Shown here: in pieces, positions 9,601 through 17,751 of the stretch
How the letters are laid out: each line of letters begins with the position of its first letter
Position numbering within the stretch: the first letter of the stretch is position 1
Source: Paenibacillus sp. PAMC 26794
GTDB taxonomy: Bacteria; Bacillota; Bacilli; Paenibacillales; Paenibacillaceae
Assembly (NCBI RefSeq): GCF_000316035.1
Contig: NZ_ANHX01000092.1
Location: forward strand, 99,328-163,327
Direction of reading: 5' to 3'
DNA length: 64,000 nt
Notes under the pieces: model-generated
The model's input: only the letters and a program-made list of their open reading frames with translations
What the model was told of the DNA's origin: nothing
The model's database searches: none
Program-made: the position numbers and the translations under genes

Positions 9601-10561
9601 ATTTTTGGTGAAAAAGAAAGCTCCGGCTGTAACTGCACCAGAAACATTAGAGTTCAAAGAGGATGAGTCTGCTGTCCTTAATGGTAGCGTGGAAGACTTG
9701 TACTTCCGCGTAGCTCCTGCGCTTGCCAGCGGATGGAACATCGCGTTTGATCCGGCAGCTTCCCTGGAAGCAACGTATGTTGTGAAAAAAGAGGATGGGT
9801 CGGTTTATAAAGTGGGAACCTTTGAAGTGCAACCTGATGGCAGCTTCAGCCTTCCTTTGGAAGGGATCGAAGCAGGGGAATATGCTGTTGAACTTACCGT
9901 AAAAGACCAACAGGGGCTTTCGGGCACAGCCAATACGGCACTGAAATTGGAAGCCGTGGAGACCGAACCTGAAACTCCGGCAACCAAGGCCCCAGGTACG
10001 CCTGTATTGTCTCACAATAACTGGGTAGGCAACGGCCTGCCAGAGGGCGCGTATATCGTTACAATGAACCTGTGGTGGGGCGAGAACGCAACTAGCTACA
10101 AGTTATATGAGGACGGGGTTTTGGTTGATACGCAGAAGTTGACTTACAACGCGCCTTGGGCACAATTTGCTCAGACGAAGATCACGGGCAAAGCCAATGG
10201 CACGTATACGTACGTGGCAGAGCTGACCAACGACAAGGGAACAACTCGGAGTCAGACGTTGACTGTTCGGGTTACCAATGCAACGCCAGGCAAAGCGGTT
10301 CTCTCTCAAGATAACTGGGATGGCGATGGCCATTATAAGGTGACCATGAACCTGTGGTGGGGGACCAACGCTACAGAGTATCGTCTCTATGAAAATGATA
10401 AGTTGATCGATACGCAAGAACTTCGTTGGGCTACACCTTATGCGCAAAGTGCTGTGACTACACTGTCCGGGAAAGCATCGGGCACGTATACGTATCGGGC
10501 AGAGTTAATTAACGCAGCCGGCGTTACCAGCACAGACACAATTAAGGTAAAAGTGAAGTAA
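6602..10561 (+). CDS. Large secreted subtilisin-like serine protease (S8), multidomain
   Basis: This is an extracellular peptidase of 1319 residues. It starts at TTG with AAAGGAGGGG seven bases upstream; the frame extends to an ATG at 6458 lacking a good SD sequence. A signal peptide (about 1-28, ending AAGAA) is followed by an inhibitor I9-type propeptide. The S8 domain has Asp211 (VIDTGID), His265 (SHGTHVAG), oxyanion Asn359 (ASGNSG) and Ser690 (GTSMATP). Between Asn359 and the serine lie about 110 residues rich in Pro, Glu and Ala and then a PA domain (LIQRGELAFVEK region). The arrangement resembles Vpr/lactocepin proteases. A fibronectin-like region follows, and two about 95-residue repeats with NLWWG motifs end the protein (about 1131-1319). 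They resemble modules of Paenibacillus chitinases, so surface or polymer binding is an inference. No cell-wall sorting signal is seen. Confidence 0.93.
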   Translation: MSKRLISTLLSVLMVFSIILPAAGAAPTDSVIQLDNLPSTAEAKQWREILAGREAKLAADPFLDKSLEGLGGENTRVIVELSNKPVAVAQGESTLSGKSFTSSMETKAVTQVEQQQQSFVHSLTQKKIKHEVLEEYAYALNGVAIELKGNQVGQLLQIPGVVSVYPDLEVTIAPETDEVNPYMKDTAPFIGAPEVWDLGYKGNGIKVGVIDTGIDYEHPNLQEAYKGGWDFVGNDNDPYEATYQEWKASGEPEFNDTGSAYYTSHGTHVAGTVAAREAGDYGIVGVAPEADIYAYRVLGPYGSGQTSWVLGGIDRSVQDGMDVINLSLGNAANDPSYITSVALNNAMLSGVTAVVASGNSGPNRYTLGSPGASAMAITVGNSTGPSQLITADTHFWIGEEGEEAQPEQQPVPEVEQSPELGTAPGTEAPAVSVQGVPATADEESAAAVEDTVSNEAKVPNVEEATTEENTPSASPSAPVEASPEAAPVEEEAVIAPAEAPLAITESVYRLDLMGWSLSADPETVLTGKYELEFAALGKPTDFEGKDFTGKVALIQRGELAFVEKVANAKAAGAVAVIVYNNIPGPIGVSLGDNFELIPTLSMSKEDGDVIKAELDAGQAVEVSFSDFERSQTPGDEMSSSSSRGPAKVTLDIKPDIVAPGTSILSTIPAYGKDEPDADYAQAYDRKSGTSMATPHVAGLIALLIEKHPDWTPFDIKVALMNNSKVLDTTKFDVFDQGAGRIQAVNTIDPAAFVKVLDVTQYTESGSVVEKENITGSINYGNFLSTDEKTITKTIKVEALNGSGGDYTVNVNPTRNVAGVSVAVDKSSFTLNGEEELAVTITVPRGVTVTTEAQGYIEFSNGTSTFTVPYVAHFNVTLSGVKYIETVKGTEKNPFHYPLKADGTLDTLNVAMEFYNPMTFALIEIYDGLNPEGGYYQDGYIGSIFGNYFNFNANARYNLAWDGSYADYTTDEVTEIPDGLYTVDITTIGTDGKTYKEDTSPFLVKKKAPAVTAPETLEFKEDESAVLNGSVEDLYFRVAPALASGWNIAFDPAASLEATYVVKKEDGSVYKVGTFEVQPDGSFSLPLEGIEAGEYAVELTVKDQQGLSGTANTALKLEAVETEPETPATKAPGTPVLSHNNWVGNGLPEGAYIVTMNLWWGENATSYKLYEDGVLVDTQKLTYNAPWAQFAQTKITGKANGTYTYVAELTNDKGTTRSQTLTVRVTNATPGKAVLSQDNWDGDGHYKVTMNLWWGTNATEYRLYENDKLIDTQELRWATPYAQSAVTTLSGKASGTYTYRAELINAAGVTSTDTIKVKVK

Positions 10562-10624
10562 GTTCATTCCTCATTGAAATTGATTAAAATTGATTAAATT
10601 AATGAAGGAATTGTTCTATGCATA

Positions 10625-10672
10625 AACGGCCTCCATCCTGATTTGCAGGATGGGGGCCGTTTTGTTTTTTTT
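10625..10672 (+). terminator. Terminator after the S8 protease
   Basis: AACGGCCTCCATCCTG pairs with CAGGATGGGGGCCGTT and is followed by T-rich sequence including eight consecutive T residues. Confidence 0.88.
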
Positions 10673-10689
10673 ATAAATGAATTATATGA

Positions 10690-11919
10690 CTAACCGATCA
10701 TTCTATTTTTGCTGGCCTGAATCCCTGCGATTAACAAAGCGATGGCCAGAATGACCTGTATTAACAACGGAAGGGTCCATCCCTTTGTCCAGTCATGAAG
10801 CATACCGAATAGTAGAGGTCCCACTGCGGCCAGCATATATCCGAAGGATTGGGCCATACCGGACAGGCTGGCAGCTTGTCTGGCATCTTTTGTGCGAAGG
10901 ACGAAGAACATGGTTACCATGCCAAATGAAGCTCCAGCACCTATTCCTGCCAACGTGACACCGATGGTAACGAGCGAAGCGATGCCGCTTAACAATAAAG
11001 CATACCCGACAATTAAAGAAGAGCACGTAATCGCGGTTAGAACACGCTGATCTCGCGTTCGGCCGGCGAGGATTGGAACGATAAAGGTAGCCGGTACACT
11101 AACCATCTGCATTAGGGAGAGCATCCACCCTGCTGACGTGGGGCTGAATCCTTGATCGGCGAGAATCTCGGGAAGCCAGGTGATCGTTGTATAGAATATT
11201 AGAGATTGCAGACCCATAAATAAAGTAATGAACCAGGCTAGTGCAGAGGTTCTTAGACGCACAGGTGCCCCTTCGCTCTGGGAGGTAACATATAACATCC
11301 GCTGGCGTCCTGCGGCGATCTGGGGGAGCCACAAGAGAAGCGCCAGTATGGACAACAATGCCCACATGCCTAACGAAGCACGCCAACCCATAGATGTGGC
11401 TCCTGCTACGGGCACACTCACACCGGAGGCGATGGCACCAAATATATTCATGGATACAGAGTATAATCCGGTGACGATACCTACCCGCAATGGAAAATCA
11501 CGTTTGATCAAACTCGGCAAAAGCACGTTGCTTAATGCAATGCCGCACCCCAAAATTGCGGTTCCTGCATATAAGGAGAGAACGGAAGGCAACAAGCGTA
11601 ATGCCACCCCAATGGTTACGATCATAACAGCCAATAGCAGAGCAGATTCGAGTCCTAACCGCTTGGCAAGACGTGGTGCAAAAGGAGAGACTGCTGCAAA
11701 GGCGAGCAAAGGAAGTGAGGTCAGAAGTCCGACCATTGTATGGCCGATACCTGTATCTGAGCGGATCATCTCCACTACAGGTCCGGTTGCTGTAATCGGT
11801 GACCTCATGGTAGCAGCGATGACGATAATACCTGCTAACAACAGGCCGAATCTTTTGGATGTCGAAGAATGTTCTCCCTCAGTATGGATAGAAGAGTGTT
11901 GCTGTATTGAAGATGACAT
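10690..11919 (-). CDS. MFS transporter, CynX/NimT family
   Basis: This is a 409-residue inner membrane transporter with about 12 hydrophobic helices in two halves. The N-terminal ATMRSPITATGPVV stretch and the LLPSLIKRDFP segment are typical of the CynX/NimT branch of the major facilitator superfamily. That branch includes cyanate and 2-nitroimidazole transport proteins, but the substrate here cannot be assigned. AGGAG lies about 10 bases before the ATG. The first 20 residues are polar and Ser/His-rich. The gene is monocistronic, convergent with the protease gene, and lies inside the segment bounded by the two tRNA-Arg genes. Confidence 0.88.
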   Translation of the reverse strand: MSSSIQQHSSIHTEGEHSSTSKRFGLLLAGIIVIAATMRSPITATGPVVEMIRSDTGIGHTMVGLLTSLPLLAFAAVSPFAPRLAKRLGLESALLLAVMIVTIGVALRLLPSVLSLYAGTAILGCGIALSNVLLPSLIKRDFPLRVGIVTGLYSVSMNIFGAIASGVSVPVAGATSMGWRASLGMWALLSILALLLWLPQIAAGRQRMLYVTSQSEGAPVRLRTSALAWFITLFMGLQSLIFYTTITWLPEILADQGFSPTSAGWMLSLMQMVSVPATFIVPILAGRTRDQRVLTAITCSSLIVGYALLLSGIASLVTIGVTLAGIGAGASFGMVTMFFVLRTKDARQAASLSGMAQSFGYMLAAVGPLLFGMLHDWTKGWTLPLLIQVILAIALLIAGIQASKNRMIG

Positions 11920-12062
11920 TGATAAAATCTCCTGTTTCCTAAGAAGTTAATATGTATGGATTGTTACATAATCCACTCTGCAAGCATAACATTCTATGTC
12001 AACATTGAGCAATGAAATGAAAAAAACCAATCGACCATGGGTGCCTTGACTAGCCTGTGAAC

Positions 12063-12258
12063 TCTAACGAATCCACGAGGTCTTATAATGGGTAAAACCG
12101 CTATTTTCAGATTCTAACGAACCTCAGCGACGTTAATCAGGCATGAAGCGCAAATAAGTGAGTTAACACCCCGGAATGGCGAAATAAGCTCTCTAAGATT
12201 CGTTAGAATTCGATGATGCTGAATTTGCAGCAAATAAAGTGTCCTATGTTCGTTAGAA
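12063..12258. repeat. TTCTAACGAA intergenic repeat cluster
   Basis: The decamer TTCTAACGAA (the first copy CTCTAACGAA) occurs twice on the plus strand (12063-12071, 12112-12121) and twice as its complement (12199-12208, 12249-12258). The two direct copies are 49 bases apart and the two inverted copies 50. The cluster is therefore an outer and inner pair of inverted arms about a centre near 12160. No coding potential is seen. The whole gap 11920-12679 holds only this cluster and the tRNA-tail repeats. Confidence 0.65.
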
Positions 12259-12330
12259 CATCGATACTTTCAACGCGTTGCTTATAGAGTGATCAAATGC
12301 TGACGCTTCAATGCAGCGCATAAAGTACGT

Positions 12331-12679
12331 AACGAAGCGAATGCTCCGACGAACTGTTGGGGTTTTCATCCCCAGAACGCAAAAAAACTTCTCGAAGGAA
12401 GCTTCTTTTTAATACGTCCCAGGGGGATACTCTCCTTGCAGTCGAGACTGCGAAGTAATGCTAACGAAGAGGATGCTCCGACGAACTGTTGGGGTTCTCA
12501 TCCCCAGAACGCAAAAAACTTCCCGAAGGAAGTTTTCTTTTAATACGTCCCACGAGGGATACTCTCCTTGCAGTCGAGACTGCGAAGTAATGCTAACGAA
12601 GCGAATGCTCCGACGAACCATTGGGGTTCTCATCCCCAGAACGCAAAAAAAGCTTCCCGAAGGAAGCTTCTTTTTAATA

Positions 12680-12694
<15 letters not shown>
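12331..12694 (-). repeat. tRNA-tail/terminator tandem repeat, locus B
   Basis: Two full 132-base units (12331-12462, 12463-12594) and a third truncated one merge into the tRNA-Arg gene. Read on the minus strand, each unit has a copy of the last 13-14 tRNA bases (at 12416-12428, 12547-12560 and the real gene at 12681-12694). A terminator hairpin follows (12645-12675, 12513-12541 and 12381-12411 in order of transcription). Next come a GGGG/CCCC mini-hairpin and a conserved spacer. Locus A is homologous. Confidence 0.9.
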
Positions 12695-12753
<59 letters not shown>

Positions 12754-12776
12754 ATGAATTTTTTCAAGCAAAATTG

Positions 12777-12805
12777 ATTTTATCATATGCATACAGGAAT
12801 ATCAA
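12777..12805 (-). promoter_or_regulatory. Vegetative promoter for tRNA-Arg copy B
   Basis: On the minus strand TTGATA, a 17-base spacer and TAAAAT lie 24 bases upstream of the tRNA. It differs from the copy A promoter, so the duplication did not include the promoter region. Confidence 0.6.
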
Positions 12806-12987
12806 GCATTTTATTTTAAACTGTTTTTCGTATATGATATTTGGCGGCAGTAACGTTTTTTTCATTATATTTAAGGTTATGTTAGAATATCAGGAGAACT
12901 CAGAAAATAGATCAACAATCGTTTTAATATATACATCTATTTAGGTTGATTCCAACTGGAGATTCAGGATATAGAGGAGGTGCTCCC

Positions 12988-13917
12988 ATTAAGGAATCCA
13001 CGACCCCGGAAACCGAGCATAACAACAATATTGTGCTGTTTCCTAAGACGCTGGACTATTACCAGATTCAATTGACAGTGATGCTTGAAAATGAACGGTA
13101 TGGTGAAGCGATGAAATTGCTTCACTTTTTGCTGCAATGTCAGGGACAGGAAGAGCGCCACTATGATGAATGGCGGGCCCTGCTCGAATGGCTTCAGGCT
13201 GCGTTTCCTCAATATGAAGAAACCTCGCCTGTCGTTCTTGAAGAACAAGAAGAAGAGATTAGTGAGGAAGACATGGCACGGCAGCATGCCCGAATGAAGC
13301 TTGAACAGGACGATGGCTATGCAGATAAGATGCTTCGTACAGTAATGGAAGAACCGCTGTCTGAACAAACTATGCTCGCATTGGAGCAGCTGGCTTATCT
13401 CGATCTGCCGAAGATTGATGATGCCCTTACAGGTTGGTTAAGTGAGAAGTCACTTCATCCTCTGCTTCAGTTCCGAGTGCTGCAAACCTTGCGTCGCCGA
13501 GGCGTTCAAGGTATGATCCTGTTTACGAGAGGTGAAGAGCAGGTTGAAGTCGAGATTGATACCGTGCCTCTTAAACCAGAGGAATTCCCGCTTCCAATCA
13601 TTCAGATTCTGGAACGAGTGGCAGATCAGACGGAGGTTCATGAACCTACGCTCTTTTATTTTGCCCAGGAACTGTGGATACAATATGTCATGGCGGTGTA
13701 TGGAACCCGTGATTATGTATCGATGCTGGAAGAAAATGATTCCATGACAGATATATGGGCAGCAGCTCTACATATGACCGTTGCAGACAGTCTGGGTGGC
13801 TCGCATGATGAGGAAAATACCCGCTCGATGTATGCTGTGACAGGCGCGATGCGCTTTCGGCTGGAGCAGGCTTATCGTTCGATGAAGCAGTTTGTTTCTG
13901 CCGGTTTGGATGGTTAA
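12988..13917 (+). CDS. YsoA-like TPR-type protein, possible ATT start
   Basis: It corresponds by position (directly before tig) to B. subtilis ysoA, a protein with tetratricopeptide-like helices and no settled function. The product is acidic and largely helical, consistent with helical repeats, without membrane segments. No ATG or GTG exists at the expected start. A perfect AGGAGGT (12975-12981) is followed after six bases by ATT AAG GAA. An in-frame TTG at 12946 has no SD sequence, and the first internal ATG (13081) would remove the likely start of the domain. I therefore propose initiation at ATT (309 residues); the TTG start would give 323. Function is unknown. Confidence 0.7.
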   Translation: MKESTTPETEHNNNIVLFPKTLDYYQIQLTVMLENERYGEAMKLLHFLLQCQGQEERHYDEWRALLEWLQAAFPQYEETSPVVLEEQEEEISEEDMARQHARMKLEQDDGYADKMLRTVMEEPLSEQTMLALEQLAYLDLPKIDDALTGWLSEKSLHPLLQFRVLQTLRRRGVQGMILFTRGEEQVEVEIDTVPLKPEEFPLPIIQILERVADQTEVHEPTLFYFAQELWIQYVMAVYGTRDYVSMLEENDSMTDIWAAALHMTVADSLGGSHDEENTRSMYAVTGAMRFRLEQAYRSMKQFVSAGLDG

Positions 13918-13962
13918 TCGAGGCCGGAAACGTTTTCCTTAAACTGTATCAAGGGATTCCCC

Positions 13963-13991
13963 TTGAAAAAGAATCTAATCTTGTTTATACT
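13963..13991 (+). promoter_or_regulatory. Vegetative promoter for tig
   Basis: TTGAAA, a 17-base spacer and TATACT lie about 65 bases before the tig start codon, between the YsoA-like gene and tig. Confidence 0.65.
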
Positions 13992-14055
13992 AAAATGGTT
14001 ATTTTGTACGTGATTGTCTACGTGAACATGTGAATTTTGGAGGGGAAAGTATACA

Positions 14056-15396
14056 ATGAAAGCAACTTGGGAAAAGATAGAGAAGAACCTTGGGGTTCTT
14101 GAGGTTGAAGTGGGTGCAGATCGTGTAACTGCAGCACTCGACAAAGCTTTTAATAAAGTAGTAAAACAAGCAAACGTACCTGGATTCCGTAAAGGTAAAG
14201 TACCACGTTCAATCTTCGAAGCTCGTTTTGGTGTAGAGAGCCTTTATCAAGAAGCAATCGACATTTTGCTTCCTGAAGCCTATACAGAAGCAATCGACCA
14301 AACGGATATTTTCCCGGTTGATCGTCCTGACGTAGATGTTGAACAATTCGCTAAAGGACAAACATTCAAGTTCAAAGCAAAAGTAACTGTGAAACCTGAA
14401 GTTACCCTGGGTGACTACAAAGGAATCGAAGTTGCTGTAGCAAAAGGTGAAGTAACTGACGCAGAAGTGGCTGAAGAACTTGAGCGTCTTCAACAACGTC
14501 ACGCAGAACTCGTTGTAATCGACGAAGGTTCCGCTGCGGACGGCGACGTTGCAGTAATCGACTTCGACGGTTCCGTTGATGGTGTACCTTTCGAAGGTGG
14601 ACAAGCTGAGCGTTATTCCCTGGAACTGGGTTCCAACACTTTCATTCCTGGCTTTGAAGAACAAGTTGTGGGTCTGTCCACAGGCGACTTCAAAGACGTA
14701 GAAGTGACTTTCCCAGAGAGCTACCATGCAGCAGAACTTGCTGGCAAACAAGCGGTATTCAAAGTGAAAATTCACGAAATCAAACGCAAACAGCTTCCTG
14801 CATTGGATGATGAGTTTGCTAAAGATGTTAGCGAATTCGATACGCTTGAAGAGTACAAAGCTGACCTGAAAACACAATTGGAATCCCGTAAAGCTGACGA
14901 AGCCAAAGCTGCTCAAGAAAATGCAGTTGTAGAAAAAGTGGCTGAGAACGCTGAAGTGGACATTCCTTCTGCAATGGTGGAAAGCGAAGTACAAAACATG
15001 ATGCGTGATTTCGACAACCGTCTTCGCAACCAAGGGATGAACCTTGAAATGTTCCTGAGCTTCTCTGGCCAGACACAAGCTGACCTGAGAGGACAAATGC
15101 AAGAAGATGCTTCCAAACGTGTTCGCAACAACCTGGTGCTTGAAGCTGTAGGTAAAGCGGAAAACATTGAAGTGTCTGATGAAGAAGTGAATCAAGAACT
15201 CGAAAAAATGGCTGAATCTTACAAGCGTCCTGCTGATGAGATCCGTGGCATCCTCGAGGGTAATGGTTCCCTGGACAGCCTTCGTGATGAAGTGAAACTG
15301 CGTAAAACGATTGACGTTCTCCTTAAGAACAGCACAGTTGTTGAACCGGTTGAAGCTCCAGCTGAAGAAGTTGTTGCAGAAGCTGACGAAAAATAA
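14056..15396 (+). CDS. tig: Trigger factor, ribosome-associated chaperone
   Basis: This chaperone and peptidyl-prolyl isomerase binds ribosomal protein L23 at the exit tunnel and shields nascent chains. The 446-residue length is normal. The N-terminal ribosome-binding domain contains VPGFRKGKVPRS, the family signature that docks on the ribosome. A central FKBP-type domain follows (GDVAVIDFDGSVDG onward, about 160-240), then the helical C-terminal arms. The C-terminus is acidic (EAPAEEVVAEADEK). GGAGG lies upstream of the ATG and a sigma-A promoter precedes it. Its neighbourhood with clpX and lon matches other Bacillales. Confidence 0.98.
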   Translation: MKATWEKIEKNLGVLEVEVGADRVTAALDKAFNKVVKQANVPGFRKGKVPRSIFEARFGVESLYQEAIDILLPEAYTEAIDQTDIFPVDRPDVDVEQFAKGQTFKFKAKVTVKPEVTLGDYKGIEVAVAKGEVTDAEVAEELERLQQRHAELVVIDEGSAADGDVAVIDFDGSVDGVPFEGGQAERYSLELGSNTFIPGFEEQVVGLSTGDFKDVEVTFPESYHAAELAGKQAVFKVKIHEIKRKQLPALDDEFAKDVSEFDTLEEYKADLKTQLESRKADEAKAAQENAVVEKVAENAEVDIPSAMVESEVQNMMRDFDNRLRNQGMNLEMFLSFSGQTQADLRGQMQEDASKRVRNNLVLEAVGKAENIEVSDEEVNQELEKMAESYKRPADEIRGILEGNGSLDSLRDEVKLRKTIDVLLKNSTVVEPVEAPAEEVVAEADEK

Positions 15397-15431
15397 GACA
15401 AGCTGTTATGAACTTGTCAGTTGAATAAACG

Positions 15432-15465
15432 ATAAGGCACGTGAATTATTGCGTGCCTTATTTTT
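15432..15465 (+). terminator. Terminator of tig
   Basis: ATAAGGCACG pairs with CGTGCCTTAT and is followed by TTTT. The tig to clpP gap (15397-15774) otherwise holds only the clpP promoter. Confidence 0.85.
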
Positions 15466-15683
15466 AAATTATGACATCCATTTTATAGAAGATGAAGTAA
15501 TAATATGGATGGATACTAATTTTATTGATCCATGTACACTTTTTACATACCTATGTACTTCATGCAAATAAAAAATGGCAAGACGGCATAGGATGGCTTC
15601 AATTTGCACATACATAGAAAACATGGTTAAATATGATCAGGCTAAAAAGTAAACGAACTGATGTCCTACACCTCTTGTGAAAA

Positions 15684-15712
15684 ATGACATTGTCACAGGA
15701 AAGTGTTAGAAT
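15684..15712 (+). promoter_or_regulatory. Candidate vegetative promoter for clpP with overlapping palindrome
   Basis: ATGACA, a 17-base spacer and TAGAAT each match the sigma-A consensus at five of six positions. The palindrome TGACATTGTCA overlaps the -35 element and could be an operator. The direct heptamer repeats bound by CtsR at clpP genes of Bacillus were looked for and not found. Confidence 0.6.
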
Positions 15713-15774
15713 GAATTTGGGTTTGCTTTACAGGTGGCCTATGTCTAATTACATGTAGAAAAGAGGTTGGTCTC

Positions 15775-16365
15775 ATGAGTCTGGTGCCAATGGTTATAGA
15801 ACAAACCAATCGAGGCGAGCGGTCTTACGATATATATTCACGTTTGCTGAAAGATCGCATTATCTTTCTAACCAGTGCGATCGATGACGATGTAGCCAAT
15901 CTTGTCATAGCACAGCTTTTGTTTTTGGCAGCCGACGATCCTGAGAAGGATATCAGCTTGTACATTAACTCACCTGGTGGTTCTGTCACCGCAGGGATGG
16001 GTATATACGATACGATGCAATTTATCAAGCCGGATGTATCTACCATTTGCGTAGGGATGGCAGCAAGCATGGGCTCGTTATTGCTGACAGCCGGTGCACC
16101 TGGCAAGAGATATGCGCTGACGAACAGCGAAGTCATGATTCATCAGCCGCTTGGCGGCATTCAAGGACAGGCTGCGGATATTAAGATACACGCAGAATGG
16201 ATTATTAAAACACGTCAGAAATTGAATCAAATATACGTCGATCGTACGGGTCAGTCTCTTGAGAAAATTGAGCGGGATACTGACCGCGACTTCTTCATGA
16301 GCGCTGACGAAGCTAAGACGTACGGCATTATTGACCAGGTGCTCAGTAGACCGATCAATTCCTAA
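15775..16365 (+). CDS. clpP: ATP-dependent Clp protease proteolytic subunit
   Basis: ClpP forms the tetradecameric serine peptidase chamber used by ClpX and other Clp ATPases. The 196-residue protein has catalytic Ser98 (GMAASMGS), His123 (MIHQPLGG) and an aspartate in the ERDTDRDFFM stretch. The ATG has a weak SD sequence (AGAGG). clpX begins 12 bases after its stop, so the two are probably co-transcribed. This pairing is usual in many bacteria but differs from B. subtilis, where clpP is elsewhere. Other ClpP paralogues outside the window cannot be excluded. Confidence 0.98.
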   Translation: MSLVPMVIEQTNRGERSYDIYSRLLKDRIIFLTSAIDDDVANLVIAQLLFLAADDPEKDISLYINSPGGSVTAGMGIYDTMQFIKPDVSTICVGMAASMGSLLLTAGAPGKRYALTNSEVMIHQPLGGIQGQAADIKIHAEWIIKTRQKLNQIYVDRTGQSLEKIERDTDRDFFMSADEAKTYGIIDQVLSRPINS

Positions 16366-16377
16366 AGGGGTGGTTTC

Positions 16378-17631
16378 ATGTTTAAATTTAACGATGAGAA
16401 AGGGCAACTGAAATGCTCTTTTTGCGGTAAATCTCAGGAACAGGTACGTAAGCTGGTCGCTGGACCAGGCGTGTACATTTGTGATGAATGTATCGAACTT
16501 TGCACCGAAATCGTTGAGGAAGAGCTCGGTCATGACGAAGAAGTAGACCTCAAGGATATTCCAAAACCGAAAGAAATTCGTAATATTCTGGATCAATATG
16601 TTATTGGACAGGATCAGGCGAAGAAGTCATTGTCTGTTGCAGTGTACAATCACTACAAACGGATCAACACACAAAGCAAGATTGAAGATGTTGAATTGTC
16701 AAAGAGTAACATTTTGCTGTTAGGACCTACGGGTTCCGGTAAAACGTTGCTTGCGCAAACGATGGCAAAAATTCTGAATGTACCTTTTGCTATTGCTGAT
16801 GCTACGTCATTAACAGAAGCAGGTTATGTGGGTGAGGATGTAGAGAACATCCTGCTCAAGTTGATTCAAGCTGCTGATTATGATGTGGAAAAAGCAGAGC
16901 GTGGCATTATTTATATCGATGAGATTGATAAAGTAGCGCGTAAATCCGAAAACCCATCCATTACTCGTGATGTATCGGGCGAAGGTGTGCAACAGGCTCT
17001 ATTGAAAATTCTTGAAGGAACTGTGGCTTCTGTACCACCACAAGGTGGTCGTAAACATCCTCATCAAGAATTCATTCAGATCGATACAACGAATATCCTG
17101 TTCATTTGCGGCGGTGCCTTTGATGGTCTGGAGCAAATGATCAAACGCCGGATCGGTAAAAAAGTCATTGGCTTTAATACCGTTTCTGAGCAAAAAGATC
17201 TGAAACCAGGTGAATACCTGGGTATGGTATTGCCGGAAGATTTGCTGAAATTCGGTCTGATTCCGGAATTTGTAGGCCGTCTGCCAGTCATCTCCACTTT
17301 GGAGCCACTGGATGAAGATACGCTGGTACGGATTCTTTCCGAACCAAAAAACGCGCTTACCAAACAGTACCAAAAACTGCTTGAGCTGGATAATGTGAAT
17401 CTGGTATTTGAACCAGCTGCATTGCTCGCGATTGCAAAAGAAGCAATTAAACGTAACACAGGTGCACGTGGATTGCGTGCCATCATTGAAGGTATCATGC
17501 TTGAAATCATGTATGAAGTGCCTTCACGTGAAGATGTTACGGACTGTGTCATTACCGAAGAAGTTGTTGAGAAAAGAGTCGTGCCTGAACTAAGCCAATC
17601 GAAGGACGATAAGCAGGAAGAAAGCGCCTAA
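16378..17631 (+). CDS. clpX: Clp protease ATP-binding subunit ClpX
   Basis: ClpX is the AAA+ unfoldase that feeds substrates to ClpP. The 417-residue protein opens with a C4 zinc-binding domain (Cys13, Cys16, Cys35, Cys38) used for substrate and adaptor binding. It has the Walker A motif GPTGSGKT near residue 120, Walker B IIYIDEIDK, and the IGF-type ClpP-docking loop region (RRIGKKVIGFN). GGGGTGG precedes the ATG. It sits 12 bases behind clpP. No obvious terminator follows, so read-through into ispG is possible. Confidence 0.98.
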   Translation: MFKFNDEKGQLKCSFCGKSQEQVRKLVAGPGVYICDECIELCTEIVEEELGHDEEVDLKDIPKPKEIRNILDQYVIGQDQAKKSLSVAVYNHYKRINTQSKIEDVELSKSNILLLGPTGSGKTLLAQTMAKILNVPFAIADATSLTEAGYVGEDVENILLKLIQAADYDVEKAERGIIYIDEIDKVARKSENPSITRDVSGEGVQQALLKILEGTVASVPPQGGRKHPHQEFIQIDTTNILFICGGAFDGLEQMIKRRIGKKVIGFNTVSEQKDLKPGEYLGMVLPEDLLKFGLIPEFVGRLPVISTLEPLDEDTLVRILSEPKNALTKQYQKLLELDNVNLVFEPAALLAIAKEAIKRNTGARGLRAIIEGIMLEIMYEVPSREDVTDCVITEEVVEKRVVPELSQSKDDKQEESA

Positions 17632-17751
17632 TGAAGGCCTGAATCCCGTTGAACTCTGAAATATAGACTTGTCAGTTCTCCACTTTGGCAGAAGGCGAAT
17701 TCATGTCTCTGTCAGGGTGGAGCTTTGACGTTGTGGGGAGAGAAATCACTC

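Noticed and set aside
11228..11950. 240-codon plus-strand frame opposite the MFS transporter
   Set aside because: Antisense of hydrophobic helices gives a polar shadow protein; the transporter has a good SD sequence and family motifs.
14209..15195. 328-codon minus-strand frame opposite tig
   Set aside because: Phe- and Cys-rich antisense shadow of trigger factor.
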